From contig PGZF01000001.1 in the NCBI GenBank assembly GCA_002840125.1, positions 1,245,237 to 1,309,236 on the forward strand: a stretch of 64,000 nt of DNA, read 5' to 3'. This DNA is from Gammaproteobacteria bacterium HGW-Gammaproteobacteria-15. Its GTDB lineage: Bacteria > Pseudomonadota > Gammaproteobacteria > Enterobacterales > Alteromonadaceae. Of the stretch, positions 17,315 to 26,327 are shown one piece after another. The stretch's first letter is position 1. Each line of letters opens with the position of its first letter. A program made the position numbers and the translations under genes. The notes under the pieces were generated by a model. That model did not search any database and had not been told where the DNA came from. It was given only the letters and a program-made list of their open reading frames with translations.

Positions 17315-20080
17315 ATGGAAAACACGTCGTTTAGTAAACCGATTTTTAAGCGCCTGACTGTACTGTCTTTGCTGATTTTATTTGCTCAGGCAGCGCTGCT
17401 TGCCTGGCTAAACCAACCTGAGCCAGGCCTAAATGAACAGCAACTAAACCGGCTAACGGCTGACAGCCGCTTGCTAAGCCGCGTTTTACAGCCGCTGCTG
17501 GCAGAAAACAATACCGCCGCCACTGAGCAAATGCTGTTTCAAACCCGGGATGGCAACACCGACCGCGCATTATATGTATACCGCACACTGCCAAACCAAC
17601 AAACCGAACTTATTGCCAATACCAGTAACGTACAGGGTTTTGTGCCGCAGCCAGTATGGCAAGACAGCGCTTTGCAGCAGGGTAATTATCTGATCGTCAA
17701 TCAGCTGATTACTTTACCGGAGCAACAAAGCGCTATTCTGATTTACGTACAACAGTTAAAACTGCGCGCCAGCTGGCCTTTTTTTGCGGCTTTGGCCGTA
17801 AGTGTAGTATTGGCGCTGCTGCTAAGCGCAGTGTTTGCCGTCACTATTTCTGGTTTTTTCAGCCGCCGTATTAAGCCTTTATTAGTGGGTACCCGCCAGG
17901 CGCTGGATAAAGATCAATACAACAGCAGCGTCGACAGCCACGCACAGGACAGCTACGGCGTACTTGGCAGTTATATCAACCAACTGTTCCGCCGGATAGA
18001 ACATGCACAGGAAGCACTGGCAGCATCTGAGCAGAACATTAAAAACCTCAAGCTGGAAGTAGAAACCCGCATTAAAGAGCGCACCGATGCGCTGGAAACC
18101 GCCAAGCTCACAGCAGAAAAAGCCAACGAAGCCAAATCGACTTTTCTTGCTACCATGAGCCATGAAATCCGCACACCAATGAATGGCATTATCGGTACTA
18201 TTGATTTACTACGTAAGACTCAGCTATCCACCTCGCAGTTTCGCATGACAGACACGGTGCGTGAGTCATCATTTTCATTGCTGCGCATCCTGGACGATAT
18301 TCTCGATTTTTCAAAAATTGAAGCCGGTAAACTGCAACTGGAAACTATACCATTGTCGCTGGTAGATATTATTGAAGCCGTCGGCCGTATTCTGGTATCG
18401 GTGGCGCATCAGCGGCAAATTGACTTAAAACTGTTTGTTGACCCCCGCATTCCCGACGGCCTGATTGGCGACCCGGTGCGGTTGCGGCAAATTTTGTACA
18501 ACCTGGCCGGTAATGCAATTAAGTTTACCCAGACCACACCGGAGAAAACCGGACTGGTGATTATTAAAGCGGAATTGCTGGAAGAAAATATGGATTTCAG
18601 CCAGATCCAGTTTAGTGTGACAGACAACGGCAAAGGCATGACGCAGCGCCAAATTAACTATGTATTTCAGCCTTTTAACCAGGCCGAAGGCTCCATTACC
18701 CGTAAATTCGGTGGTACAGGCCTTGGTTTATCTATTTGCCAACGCCTAACCACACTGATGTACGGTGATATCAGCGTCAACAGCCAGGTTGATCAGGGCA
18801 CCGAATTTATTGTGCGCATACCAATGCGCCGCTCGGATGAAATTCAGTATCTGGATAAAGAACTACTACGTGACATTTATGTTTGCCTGTTCAGTGCTGA
18901 CGCCCATAACATGGCGCATTTGCATGATTACCTCAGCCATACCGGTGCCGAACTCGATGTTGCCACCCATTTTGACAACCTGCTGCAAAAAGCGCAGGCT
19001 CTGAAGCCATTACCACCGAAGCAAGCCGCAGTATGGGTGCTGGACGCAACCTACGAGCAGATCTCAGCAAATGAAATAGATCAACTGTTGCAGTTACCCA
19101 CTATGGCCCAGGTACAGTTTGTGGTGATCACTAATCAGGTTGAATTGTCAGAGCGCAGCACCGACAGAGTGTACTATCTGCATAGCTCACCGATATGTCG
19201 CAGCCATTTATTTGATGCCGTATTAATAGCCGCAAAGCGCAAAACCAAACCGGTTTATACCAGCAGCGAGCCACAGCAAAACCGTCTGGTGCCTTCGCTT
19301 GAAGAAGCACGTAAACAACGTCGTCTGGTATTGCTGGCTGAAGATAACTTAATGAACCAGCGCGTAATTGTTGATCAGTTAAATGCACTGGGATATGCCG
19401 TAGAAGTTGCCGATGACGGCGCGATAGCGCTGGAAAAATGGCGCCAGTACCACTACCCGCTGCTGCTGACAGATTTACATATGCCCAATATGAGTGGCTA
19501 CGACCTGACCAGTGCGATCCGTAAAGAAAGCCTGCACTTAAGCGAGGGCGCAGAGTTTACCCGTATCGTTGCGGTAACCGCTAATGCACTCAAAGGTGAA
19601 GAGCAAAAATGTCTGAGTGTAGGCATGGACGGCTACATCACCAAACCGATTGAACTGGCAGCACTGGAAACCATGCTCACCCGCTGGCTACCACACGCGG
19701 CTGAACTGAAAAAAGCCAATGCTTCAACAGCAGAAAACAACCAGAACAATTCACCTATTTGCTTTACCACTATTGCCAATTTTCTGGGTAATAACCCGGC
19801 CAAGCATGAAGAATACCTGAACTACTTTGTAAAACATGCCGCTGAGCTACTCAGTAATATGGCTACCACAGTGCAAAACCAGGATCGCAGTACAGTGCGC
19901 TCTGTTGCCCATCAGTTTAAGTCGGTAGCCAAAAGTGTTGGAGCCCTTGGCTTATCCGATGACGCGCTAAAACTGGAAAAAGCAGCTGAAGAAAGTGACT
20001 GGCCGGTAATTAACGAGTATATCCGCCTGATGCAGGAAAAATATCAGGACGTAGTCAGCTACGTAAAGCAGCGTTATTAA
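17315..20080 (+). CDS. hybrid sensor histidine kinase, BarA-like
   Basis: A 921-residue membrane kinase. TM1 is near residues 12-32, followed by a ~115-residue periplasmic region, then TM2 near 150-178, a HAMP-like linker and a coiled coil. The H-box [15 protein letters not shown] has His283. ATP-binding motifs N ([11 protein letters not shown]), G1 (DNGKGM) and G2 ([10 protein letters not shown]) are intact. A weak pseudo-receiver-like stretch follows, then a true receiver domain ([11 protein letters not shown], Asp720 in [10 protein letters not shown]) and a C-terminal Hpt domain with His866 in [14 protein letters not shown]. The architecture matches BarA, which signals to UvrY/GacA and the Csr system. 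No partner is adjacent. Confidence 0.85.
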   Translation: MENTSFSKPIFKRLTVLSLLILFAQAALLAWLNQPEPGLNEQQLNRLTADSRLLSRVLQPLLAENNTAATEQMLFQTRDGNTDRALYVYRTLPNQQTELIANTSNVQGFVPQPVWQDSALQQGNYLIVNQLITLPEQQSAILIYVQQLKLRASWPFFAALAVSVVLALLLSAVFAVTISGFFSRRIKPLLVGTRQALDKDQYNSSVDSHAQDSYGVLGSYINQLFRRIEHAQEALAASEQNIKNLKLEVETRIKERTDALETAKLTAEKANEAKSTFLATMSHEIRTPMNGIIGTIDLLRKTQLSTSQFRMTDTVRESSFSLLRILDDILDFSKIEAGKLQLETIPLSLVDIIEAVGRILVSVAHQRQIDLKLFVDPRIPDGLIGDPVRLRQILYNLAGNAIKFTQTTPEKTGLVIIKAELLEENMDFSQIQFSVTDNGKGMTQRQINYVFQPFNQAEGSITRKFGGTGLGLSICQRLTTLMYGDISVNSQVDQGTEFIVRIPMRRSDEIQYLDKELLRDIYVCLFSADAHNMAHLHDYLSHTGAELDVATHFDNLLQKAQALKPLPPKQAAVWVLDATYEQISANEIDQLLQLPTMAQVQFVVITNQVELSERSTDRVYYLHSSPICRSHLFDAVLIAAKRKTKPVYTSSEPQQNRLVPSLEEARKQRRLVLLAEDNLMNQRVIVDQLNALGYAVEVADDGAIALEKWRQYHYPLLLTDLHMPNMSGYDLTSAIRKESLHLSEGAEFTRIVAVTANALKGEEQKCLSVGMDGYITKPIELAALETMLTRWLPHAAELKKANASTAENNQNNSPICFTTIANFLGNNPAKHEEYLNYFVKHAAELLSNMATTVQNQDRSTVRSVAHQFKSVAKSVGALGLSDDALKLEKAAEESDWPVINEYIRLMQEKYQDVVSYVKQRY

Positions 20081-20105
20081 CAAAACCGGCGCTTAAGCTT
20101 TGAGC

Positions 20106-20130
20106 AAAAAAGGGCAGCACAAGGCTGCCC
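20106..20130 (-). terminator. Rho-independent terminator of aceA
   Basis: Stem GGGCAGC/GCTGCCC with 5-base loop, followed on the minus strand by six T. Lies 60 bp after the aceA stop. Confidence 0.8.
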
Positions 20131-20189
20131 AAACTGTCAGTTACCTGACCACGTAGTGTAAAACCAACTCAAAACTTAACACTCAGCCG

Positions 20190-21785
20190 TTAGAACTGGT
20201 TCATGGTGTTATGCGTGCCACCGGCTTTTAACGCAGCTTCACCAGAAAAATACTCTTTATGGTCATCGCCAACATCAGAACCAGACATATTCTGGTGTTT
20301 AACGCAGGCAATACCCTGGCGGATTTCTTTACGCTGCACCCCTTCAACATAACCCAGCATACCGGCCGCACCGAAGTACTCTTTCGCCAGATTGTCGGTA
20401 GACAACGCTGCCGTATGGTAGGTTGGCAAGGTGATCAGGTGATGGAAAATACCGGCCTCACGCGCTGCATCGGCCTGGAAGGTGCGAATACGGTTATCGG
20501 CTTCCAGCGCCAGCTCGGTTGTGTCGTACTCGGCACTCATTAGCAAGGCACGATCATAAGCGGATACGTCTTTACCGGCGGTTTTCCAGGCATCAAATAC
20601 CTGCTGGCGGAAGTTCAGCGTCCAGTTAAAGCTCGGGCTGTTGTTGTACACCAGCTTGGCGTTGGGTACCACTTCACGAATGCGGTTAACCATTTCGGCT
20701 ATCTGGCCCACATGCGGTTTTTCAGTTTCTATCCACAGTAAATCAGCACCGTGCTGCAACGAGGTAATACAATCCAGTACTACCCGGTCAACGCCACTGC
20801 CCTGTTTAAACTGGAACAAACCACTGGCTAAGCGTTTGGGTTTTAACAACTTGCCATTGGCTTTTACCACTACATCGCCGTTAGCAATATCGTCAGCGCC
20901 GCTTATTACATCACCGTCTAAAAAGCTGTTGTATAAGTCGCCCAGATCGCCCGGTTTATTGGTAACGGCAATTTGTTTGGTTAAACCGGCACCTAACGAG
21001 TCGGTACGGGCCACAATAATACCGTCTTCCACGCCCAATTCTAAAAAGGCATAACGCACGGCATTAATTTTTGCCAAAAAGTCAGCATGTGGCACAGTAA
21101 CCTTACCGTCCTGGTGACCACATTGTTTTTCATCCGACACCTGGTTTTCAATCTGGATAGCACAGGCCCCGGCTTCAATCATCTTCTTCGCCAGTAAATA
21201 AGTGGCTTCTTCGTTACCAAAGCCGGCGTCGATATCAGCAATAATCGGCACTACATGGGTTTCAAAGTTATCAATTTTGCTTTGTACTGCAGCAGCTTTA
21301 GCACTGTCGCCAGCGGCTTTGGCGGCATCCAGCTCACGGAATAAGCCACCTAACTCGCGGGCATCGGCTTGCTTTAAAAAGGTATACAGCTCTGCAATCA
21401 AGGCCGGTACCGCGGTTTTTTCATGCATGGACTGATCTGGCAAGGGGCCAAACTCAGAGCGCAGCGCGGCTATCATCCAACCGGACAAATACAGGTATTT
21501 ACGTTTGGTAGTACCGAAATGTTTCTTAATGGCGATCAGTTTTTGCTGGCCAACAAAGCCATGCCAGCACCCTAACGATTGAGTGTACTGGCTGCTGTCA
21601 GCATCATAGGCGGCCATATCGGCGCGCATAACTTTCGCGGTATATTTGGCAATATCCAGCCCGGTATGAAAGCGGTTTTGCGCCCGCATTCTGGCAGCAG
21701 ACTCAGGGTTTATCGCACTCCAGGCATCGCCGTTTTGTTGGCGTAGCTGGGCGATTTGTTGTATTACATCTTGGTAAGCTGACAT
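20190..21785 (-). CDS. aceA: isocitrate lyase (large, ~531-residue type)
   Basis: Splits isocitrate to glyoxylate and succinate, the first glyoxylate-shunt step. The 531-residue length matches the Pseudomonas-type long isocitrate lyase and not the 434-residue E. coli form. The catalytic loop is DEKQCGHQDGK with Cys222. Mg/substrate residues lie in PIIADIDAGFG, and LLWIETEKPH and YNNSPSFNW are conserved. It is transcribed away from the LysR gene at 22013, and its partner aceB lies beyond that regulator. A 13-mer in its promoter region recurs upstream of aceB. Confidence 0.95.
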   Translation of the reverse strand: MSAYQDVIQQIAQLRQQNGDAWSAINPESAARMRAQNRFHTGLDIAKYTAKVMRADMAAYDADSSQYTQSLGCWHGFVGQQKLIAIKKHFGTTKRKYLYLSGWMIAALRSEFGPLPDQSMHEKTAVPALIAELYTFLKQADARELGGLFRELDAAKAAGDSAKAAAVQSKIDNFETHVVPIIADIDAGFGNEEATYLLAKKMIEAGACAIQIENQVSDEKQCGHQDGKVTVPHADFLAKINAVRYAFLELGVEDGIIVARTDSLGAGLTKQIAVTNKPGDLGDLYNSFLDGDVISGADDIANGDVVVKANGKLLKPKRLASGLFQFKQGSGVDRVVLDCITSLQHGADLLWIETEKPHVGQIAEMVNRIREVVPNAKLVYNNSPSFNWTLNFRQQVFDAWKTAGKDVSAYDRALLMSAEYDTTELALEADNRIRTFQADAAREAGIFHHLITLPTYHTAALSTDNLAKEYFGAAGMLGYVEGVQRKEIRQGIACVKHQNMSGSDVGDDHKEYFSGEAALKAGGTHNTMNQF

Positions 21786-21907
21786 AGCAGTATCCTCTTT
21801 TGCTTATTGCCCGGCTTGCCGGACGCTGACTGTTCCCAGGCTGATGTGCTACCTGTTGCATTACACTATAGGTTTCATTTTTGTAATTCATAAAGGTGAT
21901 TTTTGTG

Positions 21908-21920
21908 ATGCTGACCATTC
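21908..21920. promoter_or_regulatory. candidate operator shared by aceA and aceB (site 1)
   Basis: Plus strand ATGCTGACCATTC, extended by AT to ATG-N9-CAT, so it contains a LysR-type T-N11-A. It differs at two positions from ATGCCAACCATTC at 25141-25153. It lies 123-135 bp before the aceA start and 93-105 bp before the LysR start. Confidence 0.45.
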
Positions 21921-22012
21921 ATAAAACTAATACCAAAGTCAGCTTGACGCTGGCCACGGTGCTAATGCTATGATTCAGTTCAGTTATGGATTATCGCCGG
22001 GTTATTTAACTA

Positions 22013-22951
22013 ATGAATATTAATAAAATGGATTTAAATTTGCTGGTGTACCTGGATGTACTGCTGCGCGAGAAAAATGTTACCCGTGCCGCCGGCAGGC
22101 TCAATATAACCCAGCCAGCCATGAGCAACGGCCTGAAACGGCTGCGCGACTTACTTAATGATCCGATACTGGTACGCACGTCTGACGGCATGGTACCAAC
22201 AGAACGCGCCCGCGAGCTGGCACCGATAGTACGCGGCGTATTGTTAACGCTGGAAGAAACCCTGCAGCCAAATAAAGACTTTGAGCCCCTTAACAGCCAG
22301 CGGGTATTTCGCATTATGGCCAGCGATTACGCAGCCTCTACCTTAATACCGGCATTACTGAAGAAAATGCGCGTGCAGGCCCCGCATACCAGTCTGGATA
22401 TTATGACGCCCTCCGATGTCACCTTTCATGATGTCGAAAACGGCAAAGTGGATATGGCGATTAACCGTTTTGATCAGCTGCCGCAATCGTTTCACCAAAA
22501 AACGGTATGGCGCGACAGCTTTTCCTGCCTGATAAACACGCAAAACCCGGTGCTGAAAAACTTTAATTTAGACAGTTACTTAAAAGCGCAGCATATTTGG
22601 GTAAGTAAAACCGGCTTTGGTGTTGGCGTGGGTATGGACCCAAAAGACGTGCAAAAACTGGGCTGGGTTGACGAAGCCCTCGCCAAGCTCGGTAAACAAC
22701 GCAGTATCTCAGTATTTACCCGCAACTACCATGTGGCGATGCATTTGGCCGTAGGCATAGATTTAATTGCTACTTTGCCCAGCCGTGCAGCCCGCCTGTA
22801 CGAAAATGATAGTGCAATGGCTATTATGGACCCACCGTTTGCCATACCGTCAATTGAGCTGAAGATGATCTGGAGCCCGTTACTGCACCAGGATGCCAGC
22901 CATATCTGGTTCCGCCGGTTAATTGTCGAAACTGCAGATGAGTTAAACTAA
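22013..22951 (+). CDS. LysR-type regulator, probable glyoxylate-shunt control
   Basis: A 312-residue LysR-type transcription factor. The N-terminal winged helix-turn-helix is MDLNLLVYLDVLLREKNVTRAAGRLNITQPAMSNGLKRLRDLLNDPILVRTSDGMVPT. The NodD-like start 'DLNLL' and a substrate-binding domain from about residue 95 follow. It lies between aceA and aceB, divergent from aceA, as expected of a local regulator, and a short motif is shared by the two ace promoters. A second in-frame ATG (22028) is an alternative start. The effector is unknown; its link to the shunt is inferred from position. Confidence 0.85.
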   Translation: MNINKMDLNLLVYLDVLLREKNVTRAAGRLNITQPAMSNGLKRLRDLLNDPILVRTSDGMVPTERARELAPIVRGVLLTLEETLQPNKDFEPLNSQRVFRIMASDYAASTLIPALLKKMRVQAPHTSLDIMTPSDVTFHDVENGKVDMAINRFDQLPQSFHQKTVWRDSFSCLINTQNPVLKNFNLDSYLKAQHIWVSKTGFGVGVGMDPKDVQKLGWVDEALAKLGKQRSISVFTRNYHVAMHLAVGIDLIATLPSRAARLYENDSAMAIMDPPFAIPSIELKMIWSPLLHQDASHIWFRRLIVETADELN

Positions 22952-22960
22952 CAACAAGCG

Positions 22961-23345
22961 GAGGCTGGAATCACGATTTGGTCGACACAGAGTGTCTGAG
23001 TGAGTGCGTAAGCGCGAGCGACAAATTCGTCAGGAACGAATTTGAACAGCTTTAGCTGGCTAGTGTAAGGCAGGAAGCCTGAAATAGTTGCTGTGGAGAG
23101 CCAAAGCGGGAGTTGCAGCCGAAGCCTTGCTGCTGGCTTAGTAAAACACCCTGCCTCACTCGCCGGGGCAACTCGCCCTAGTGCCTACGGCAGGGCTCAG
23201 ACACTCCCCAGCTCCTTCAACAGGGTCTTTTCCACGCTGCGGACCAAGGGTGTTTTTCTAACAGACTGGAACCACAAGTTTGTCGGCACAGAGTGTCTGA
23301 GCCGCAGGCGAGTTGCTGTGACGAGCCAAATTGTGTGTTGAAGTT
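22961..23345. repeat. non-coding repeat mosaic between LysR gene and aceB
   Basis: A 473-bp gap without a credible gene is mostly filled by a mosaic of repeats. Unit A (22965-23000 and 23266-23301) matches at about 30 of 36 positions and ends in GAGTGTCTGAG. Unit B (23086-23105 and 23311-23330) matches at 18 of 20. An inverted copy of the A end (CTCAGACACTC, 23196-23206) with part of the adjoining sequence lies between. The base composition differs from the AT-rich gaps nearby. It looks like a degenerate or nested mobile non-coding element. Confidence 0.6.
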
Positions 23346-23371
23346 TGTTGAGGTTTCAAACAAAGCGGCAT

Positions 23372-23404
23372 AAAAAAGGCGCTGTCAGCAAGTCAGCGCC
23401 TTTT
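23372..23404 (-). terminator. Rho-independent terminator of aceB
   Basis: Stem AAAAGGCGCTG/CAGCGCCTTTT, 9-base loop; the minus strand continues the T-run to six. 20 bp after the aceB stop. Confidence 0.85.
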
Positions 23405-23424
23405 GCATTGGTGGTTTACTCAGG

Positions 23425-25029
23425 TTAATCAAGTAACTGATAAGCTGGCAGGGTCAGAAAATCTACCAGTTGATCAGAAGTCGTGATATCAAGCAATAAA
23501 GTTTGCGCTTTGGCAAAATTTTGTTCTGCCCATAACGCTTCACCTACTTCTGCCTGCACCACTTTTGCCTCTTCTTCTAACATAGAAGCAAATAGGGTTT
23601 TGGTAATCAGCTTGCCGTTACTTAAGCTTTTACCGTGTTTAATCCACTGCCAGATAGAGGTGCGGGAAATCTCTGCCGTGGCGGCATCTTCCATCAAACC
23701 ATAAATCGGCACACAGCCTTTGCCGCTGATCCAGGCCGCAATATATTGCAGCGCCACCCGGATATTAGTACGCATGCCCTCTTCTGTGCGCTCACCATCA
23801 CAAGGCGCAAGCAACTGTGCCGCGCTTATCTCCTCGTCTCCATCACGGCTAATATCCAACTGATTCTTTTTGCCCCCGGCCAGATACTTAGCAAATACCG
23901 CATTAGCGGTAGCGGCAAGCCCGGGGTGCGCTACCCAGGTGCCGTCGTGGCCGTTAACTGCTTCCAGCTCTTTATCTGCAGTTACTTTGGCCAGAATAGC
24001 GGCGTTTTCTGCAGCATCTTTGGCCGGAATAAAGGCCGCCATTCCCCCCATAGCCAGCGCACCGCGCCTGTGGCAGGTTTTTACCAGCAGGCGCGAATAG
24101 GCATTTAAAAACGGCTGTTTCATGGTAACGACCTGGCGGTCTGGTAGTACCCGGTCAGCATGATTTTTTAGCGTTTTGATATAGCTAAAAATATAATCCC
24201 AGCGGCCGCAGTTAAGCGCTACGATGTGCTCGCGTAACATATACAGAATTTCATCCATCTCAAACACGGCAGGCAGGGTTTCAATTAATACCGTGGCGCG
24301 AATGGTACCAATTGGCTGGCTGAACTTTTGCTCGGTGTAACGGAACACATCGTCCCACCATTTGGCTTCCAGATGGCTTTGCAGCTTTGGCAGGTAATAG
24401 TACACACCGCTGCCATTGGCTAAGCGGGCCTGGTAGTTGTGCAGAAAGTACAGCGCGAAATCGACCAGAGACCCCGGAATCTGCTCACCATCAACCAATA
24501 AATGCTTTTCCCACAGGTGCAAACCGCGCACACGGGCAATTAACAATGCCGGGTTGTCTTGCAATGCATAGTGTTTACCACTTTGCGGATCGGTATAGCT
24601 GATAGTACCCAGGTTAGCATCGCGCAGGTTGATCTGGCCTTCAATAACCCCGGACCAACTGGGTGCCTGCGAGTCTTCAAAGTCAGCCATAAATACTTTT
24701 ACGTCGGCATTTAACGCATTGATAATCATCTTACGATCGACCGGACCGGTGATCTCTACCCTTCTGTCCTGTAAATCGGCCGGTATTGGCGCTACCTGCC
24801 AGTCTGATTGGCGGATATTAGCCGTTTGCGGCAGAAAATCTGGCAAAGCACCCGCATCATAGCGCTGCTGTGTTGCCTGGCGTGCAGCTAATAATTCTTT
24901 TAAGCGCGGGCTAAACTCGCGGCTTAACGCTACCAGCAAGGCACAGGCCTGCTCTGTCAGAATAGTGTCGTAATCGGCATTTAACGGCGCATTTATGCTT
25001 AAACCGGCACGGCTGATGCTTGTTGTCAT
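23425..25029 (-). CDS. aceB: malate synthase A
   Basis: Condenses glyoxylate with acetyl-CoA to malate, the second glyoxylate-shunt step. 534 residues, as E. coli AceB (533). Seen: DFEDSQAPSW, RVRGLHLWEKH, the active-site region TIRATVLIETLPAVFEMDEILYMLREH, LNCGRWDYIFSY, and the C-terminal catalytic Asp in GLMEDAATAEISRTSIWQW. It is separated from aceA by the LysR gene, an order unlike the enterobacterial aceBAK operon, and there is no aceK nearby. Transcribed toward its own terminator. Confidence 0.95.
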   Translation of the reverse strand: MTTSISRAGLSINAPLNADYDTILTEQACALLVALSREFSPRLKELLAARQATQQRYDAGALPDFLPQTANIRQSDWQVAPIPADLQDRRVEITGPVDRKMIINALNADVKVFMADFEDSQAPSWSGVIEGQINLRDANLGTISYTDPQSGKHYALQDNPALLIARVRGLHLWEKHLLVDGEQIPGSLVDFALYFLHNYQARLANGSGVYYYLPKLQSHLEAKWWDDVFRYTEQKFSQPIGTIRATVLIETLPAVFEMDEILYMLREHIVALNCGRWDYIFSYIKTLKNHADRVLPDRQVVTMKQPFLNAYSRLLVKTCHRRGALAMGGMAAFIPAKDAAENAAILAKVTADKELEAVNGHDGTWVAHPGLAATANAVFAKYLAGGKKNQLDISRDGDEEISAAQLLAPCDGERTEEGMRTNIRVALQYIAAWISGKGCVPIYGLMEDAATAEISRTSIWQWIKHGKSLSNGKLITKTLFASMLEEEAKVVQAEVGEALWAEQNFAKAQTLLLDITTSDQLVDFLTLPAYQLLD

Positions 25030-25140
25030 AAGTTTGTCCTTTTTGGCTGCCTGTACTCTAGTTGCCGGTAAGGCGGTCGGGTATCAGGGTAGGCATTAAC
25101 TATAAGCGCTTTTCAACCATAAAATGTATTAATGCAGGCA

Positions 25141-25153
25141 ATGCCAACCATTC
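25141..25153. promoter_or_regulatory. candidate operator shared by aceA and aceB (site 2)
   Basis: Plus strand ATGCCAACCATTC, 11 of 13 identical to the site at 21908-21920, and at a similar distance from its gene (112-124 bp before the aceB start). Both promoter regions also contain TTTATG and a TATAGT hexamer nearer the gene. Confidence 0.45.
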
Positions 25154-25268
25154 GCAGCATAAATAGTAAAAGCATGAATACATAAGAAAATATGGCACGA
25201 CTTATGCTTTATTTATCACAGTATTATGATGTGTCAGACGTCGAGTCAATTTTCTGTCGGAGGTATGC

Positions 25269-25922
25269 ATGGAATTTGTCCTGCTGTTAATTTTACTGTT
25301 AGTCATTGTTGTGGCTATGGTAGCCAGCCGCTTTATTGACAGTGGCAACCCTTTTCCGGTGCAGAAGAAAAACAGCTTATTCAGCCCGGTAGAACGCTCT
25401 TTTATGCAACTGCTGGAAAAAGCAGTGGCTAACGATTACAAAGTAATGAACCGGGTAAAACTGGCCGATATTATGGAGCTTAAAAATGGCACCAGCGATA
25501 AAACCCGCGCCAGTACCATGCTTAAACTCAATACCAAGTATCTGGATTTTGTTTTATGTGATCCGCAGGATTTTAGCGTCATAGCAGTGCTGGATTTAGT
25601 TAATAATAGTAGCAAAGAAGGCCACAAGGCTGTACCCGACTGGTTTGTTAACGGCGCGTTGGACGCAGCAGGCGTACCTTACCTGCGCATGAAAATAAAA
25701 GCCGGTTACACCGCAGCCGACATTCAGGCAGCCATCGCCGCTCGTTTAGGGAAAACAGTAACCAAACCTGAACCAATGTTTAAAGGTTTAGTGAAAAAAG
25801 GCCCCACCCGGCCAGTACGTTCACTAAAACCGGCAACTGCTGGCGGCAACACTTTGCCGGTGCCAGCTTTGTCACACTCACAAATTAAAGCGCAACAAAC
25901 CGCGCTGATACAGGCTTCTTAA
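25269..25922 (+). CDS. DUF2726 domain membrane protein
   Basis: A 217-residue protein. Residues 2-21 form a single N-terminal membrane segment. The DUF2726 domain follows (about 35-160): LFSPVERSFMQLLEKAV, then RVKLADIMEL, KLNTKYLDFVLCDPQDFSVIAVLDLVN, and AAGVPYLRMK. The fold resembles PD-(D/E)xK nucleases, with DFVLC and the following LD as candidate acidic positions. That is family-level inference. The C-terminal ~50 residues are basic and Pro-rich. It is divergent from aceB and has its own terminator. Role unknown. Confidence 0.8.
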   Translation: MEFVLLLILLLVIVVAMVASRFIDSGNPFPVQKKNSLFSPVERSFMQLLEKAVANDYKVMNRVKLADIMELKNGTSDKTRASTMLKLNTKYLDFVLCDPQDFSVIAVLDLVNNSSKEGHKAVPDWFVNGALDAAGVPYLRMKIKAGYTAADIQAAIAARLGKTVTKPEPMFKGLVKKGPTRPVRSLKPATAGGNTLPVPALSHSQIKAQQTALIQAS

Positions 25923-25960
25923 CGCACTTGGAGAAATGAGTCACTCCGCGCTAAGTTGGA

Positions 25961-25992
25961 ATGCCGCCCGCTGCAACGGGCGGCATTTTTTT
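25961..25992 (+). terminator. Rho-independent terminator after the DUF2726 gene
   Basis: Perfect 10-bp stem ATGCCGCCCG/CGGGCGGCAT with 6-base loop, then six T. Confidence 0.9.
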
Positions 25993-26019
25993 ATGCTTAA
26001 AAAAATCTTAAATAAACGC

Positions 26020-26046
26020 TAAAGGTATTTATCTTCCGGCCGTTAC
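26020..26046 (+). promoter_or_regulatory. FliA (sigma28)-type promoter for the YjfB-like gene
   Basis: TAAAGGTA, an 11-bp spacer, then GCCGTTAC. The sigma28 consensus is TAAAGTTT-N11-GCCGATAA; each half matches at 6 of 8 positions and the spacing is exact. The start codon is 30 bp downstream with a GGAGG ribosome site between. Flagellar-class control fits the motility annotation of the gene. Confidence 0.6.
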
Positions 26047-26076
26047 AGTCTTGAGGAATTGGCATAGGAGGTAACT

Positions 26077-26271
26077 ATGAGTCAATCCGTTGGCGCTGCT
26101 GCGTCAAACCAGGGCTTTGAAATACTGGGCGCCGTTATGGCGAAAAAGCAACAAAACCAGGAAGCTAAAATGGCAACCATGCTGGTACAAAGTGCTATGC
26201 AATCGGTTGAGCAGGTACAGGCTTCATCCCCTGTAGGTAACCTGGGACAAAATATAAATATTACGGTGTAA
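26077..26271 (+). CDS. putative motility protein, YjfB-like
   Basis: A 64-residue protein resembling the YjfB-like motility family. It has a helical N-terminal part (GFEILGAVMAKKQQNQEAKMATMLVQSAMQSVEQ) and a short C-terminal tail ending in NLGQNINITV. Members are small, often in flagellar regulons, and of unknown mechanism. A consensus-like sigma28 promoter 30 bp upstream supports this. It is convergent with an Aer-like chemoreceptor across a shared terminator. No signal peptide. Confidence 0.75.
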   Translation: MSQSVGAAASNQGFEILGAVMAKKQQNQEAKMATMLVQSAMQSVEQVQASSPVGNLGQNINITV

Positions 26272-26294
26272 GTAATATTTTATGTAACGAAAAC

Positions 26295-26320
26295 AAAGGC
26301 CAGCGAGCGCTGGCCTTTTT
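26295..26320 (+). terminator. bidirectional terminator between YjfB-like gene and chemoreceptor
   Basis: Stem AAGGCCAGCG/CGCTGGCCTT with a 2-base centre, flanked by A-rich and T-rich runs, placed between two convergent genes. Confidence 0.85.
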
Positions 26321-26327
26321 ATTAATA

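Noticed and set aside
23093..23341. 82-codon open frame (MESQSGSCSRS...) on the plus strand
   Set aside because: It lies wholly inside the repeat mosaic, has no ribosome site, and its composition reflects repeated DNA and not a protein fold.
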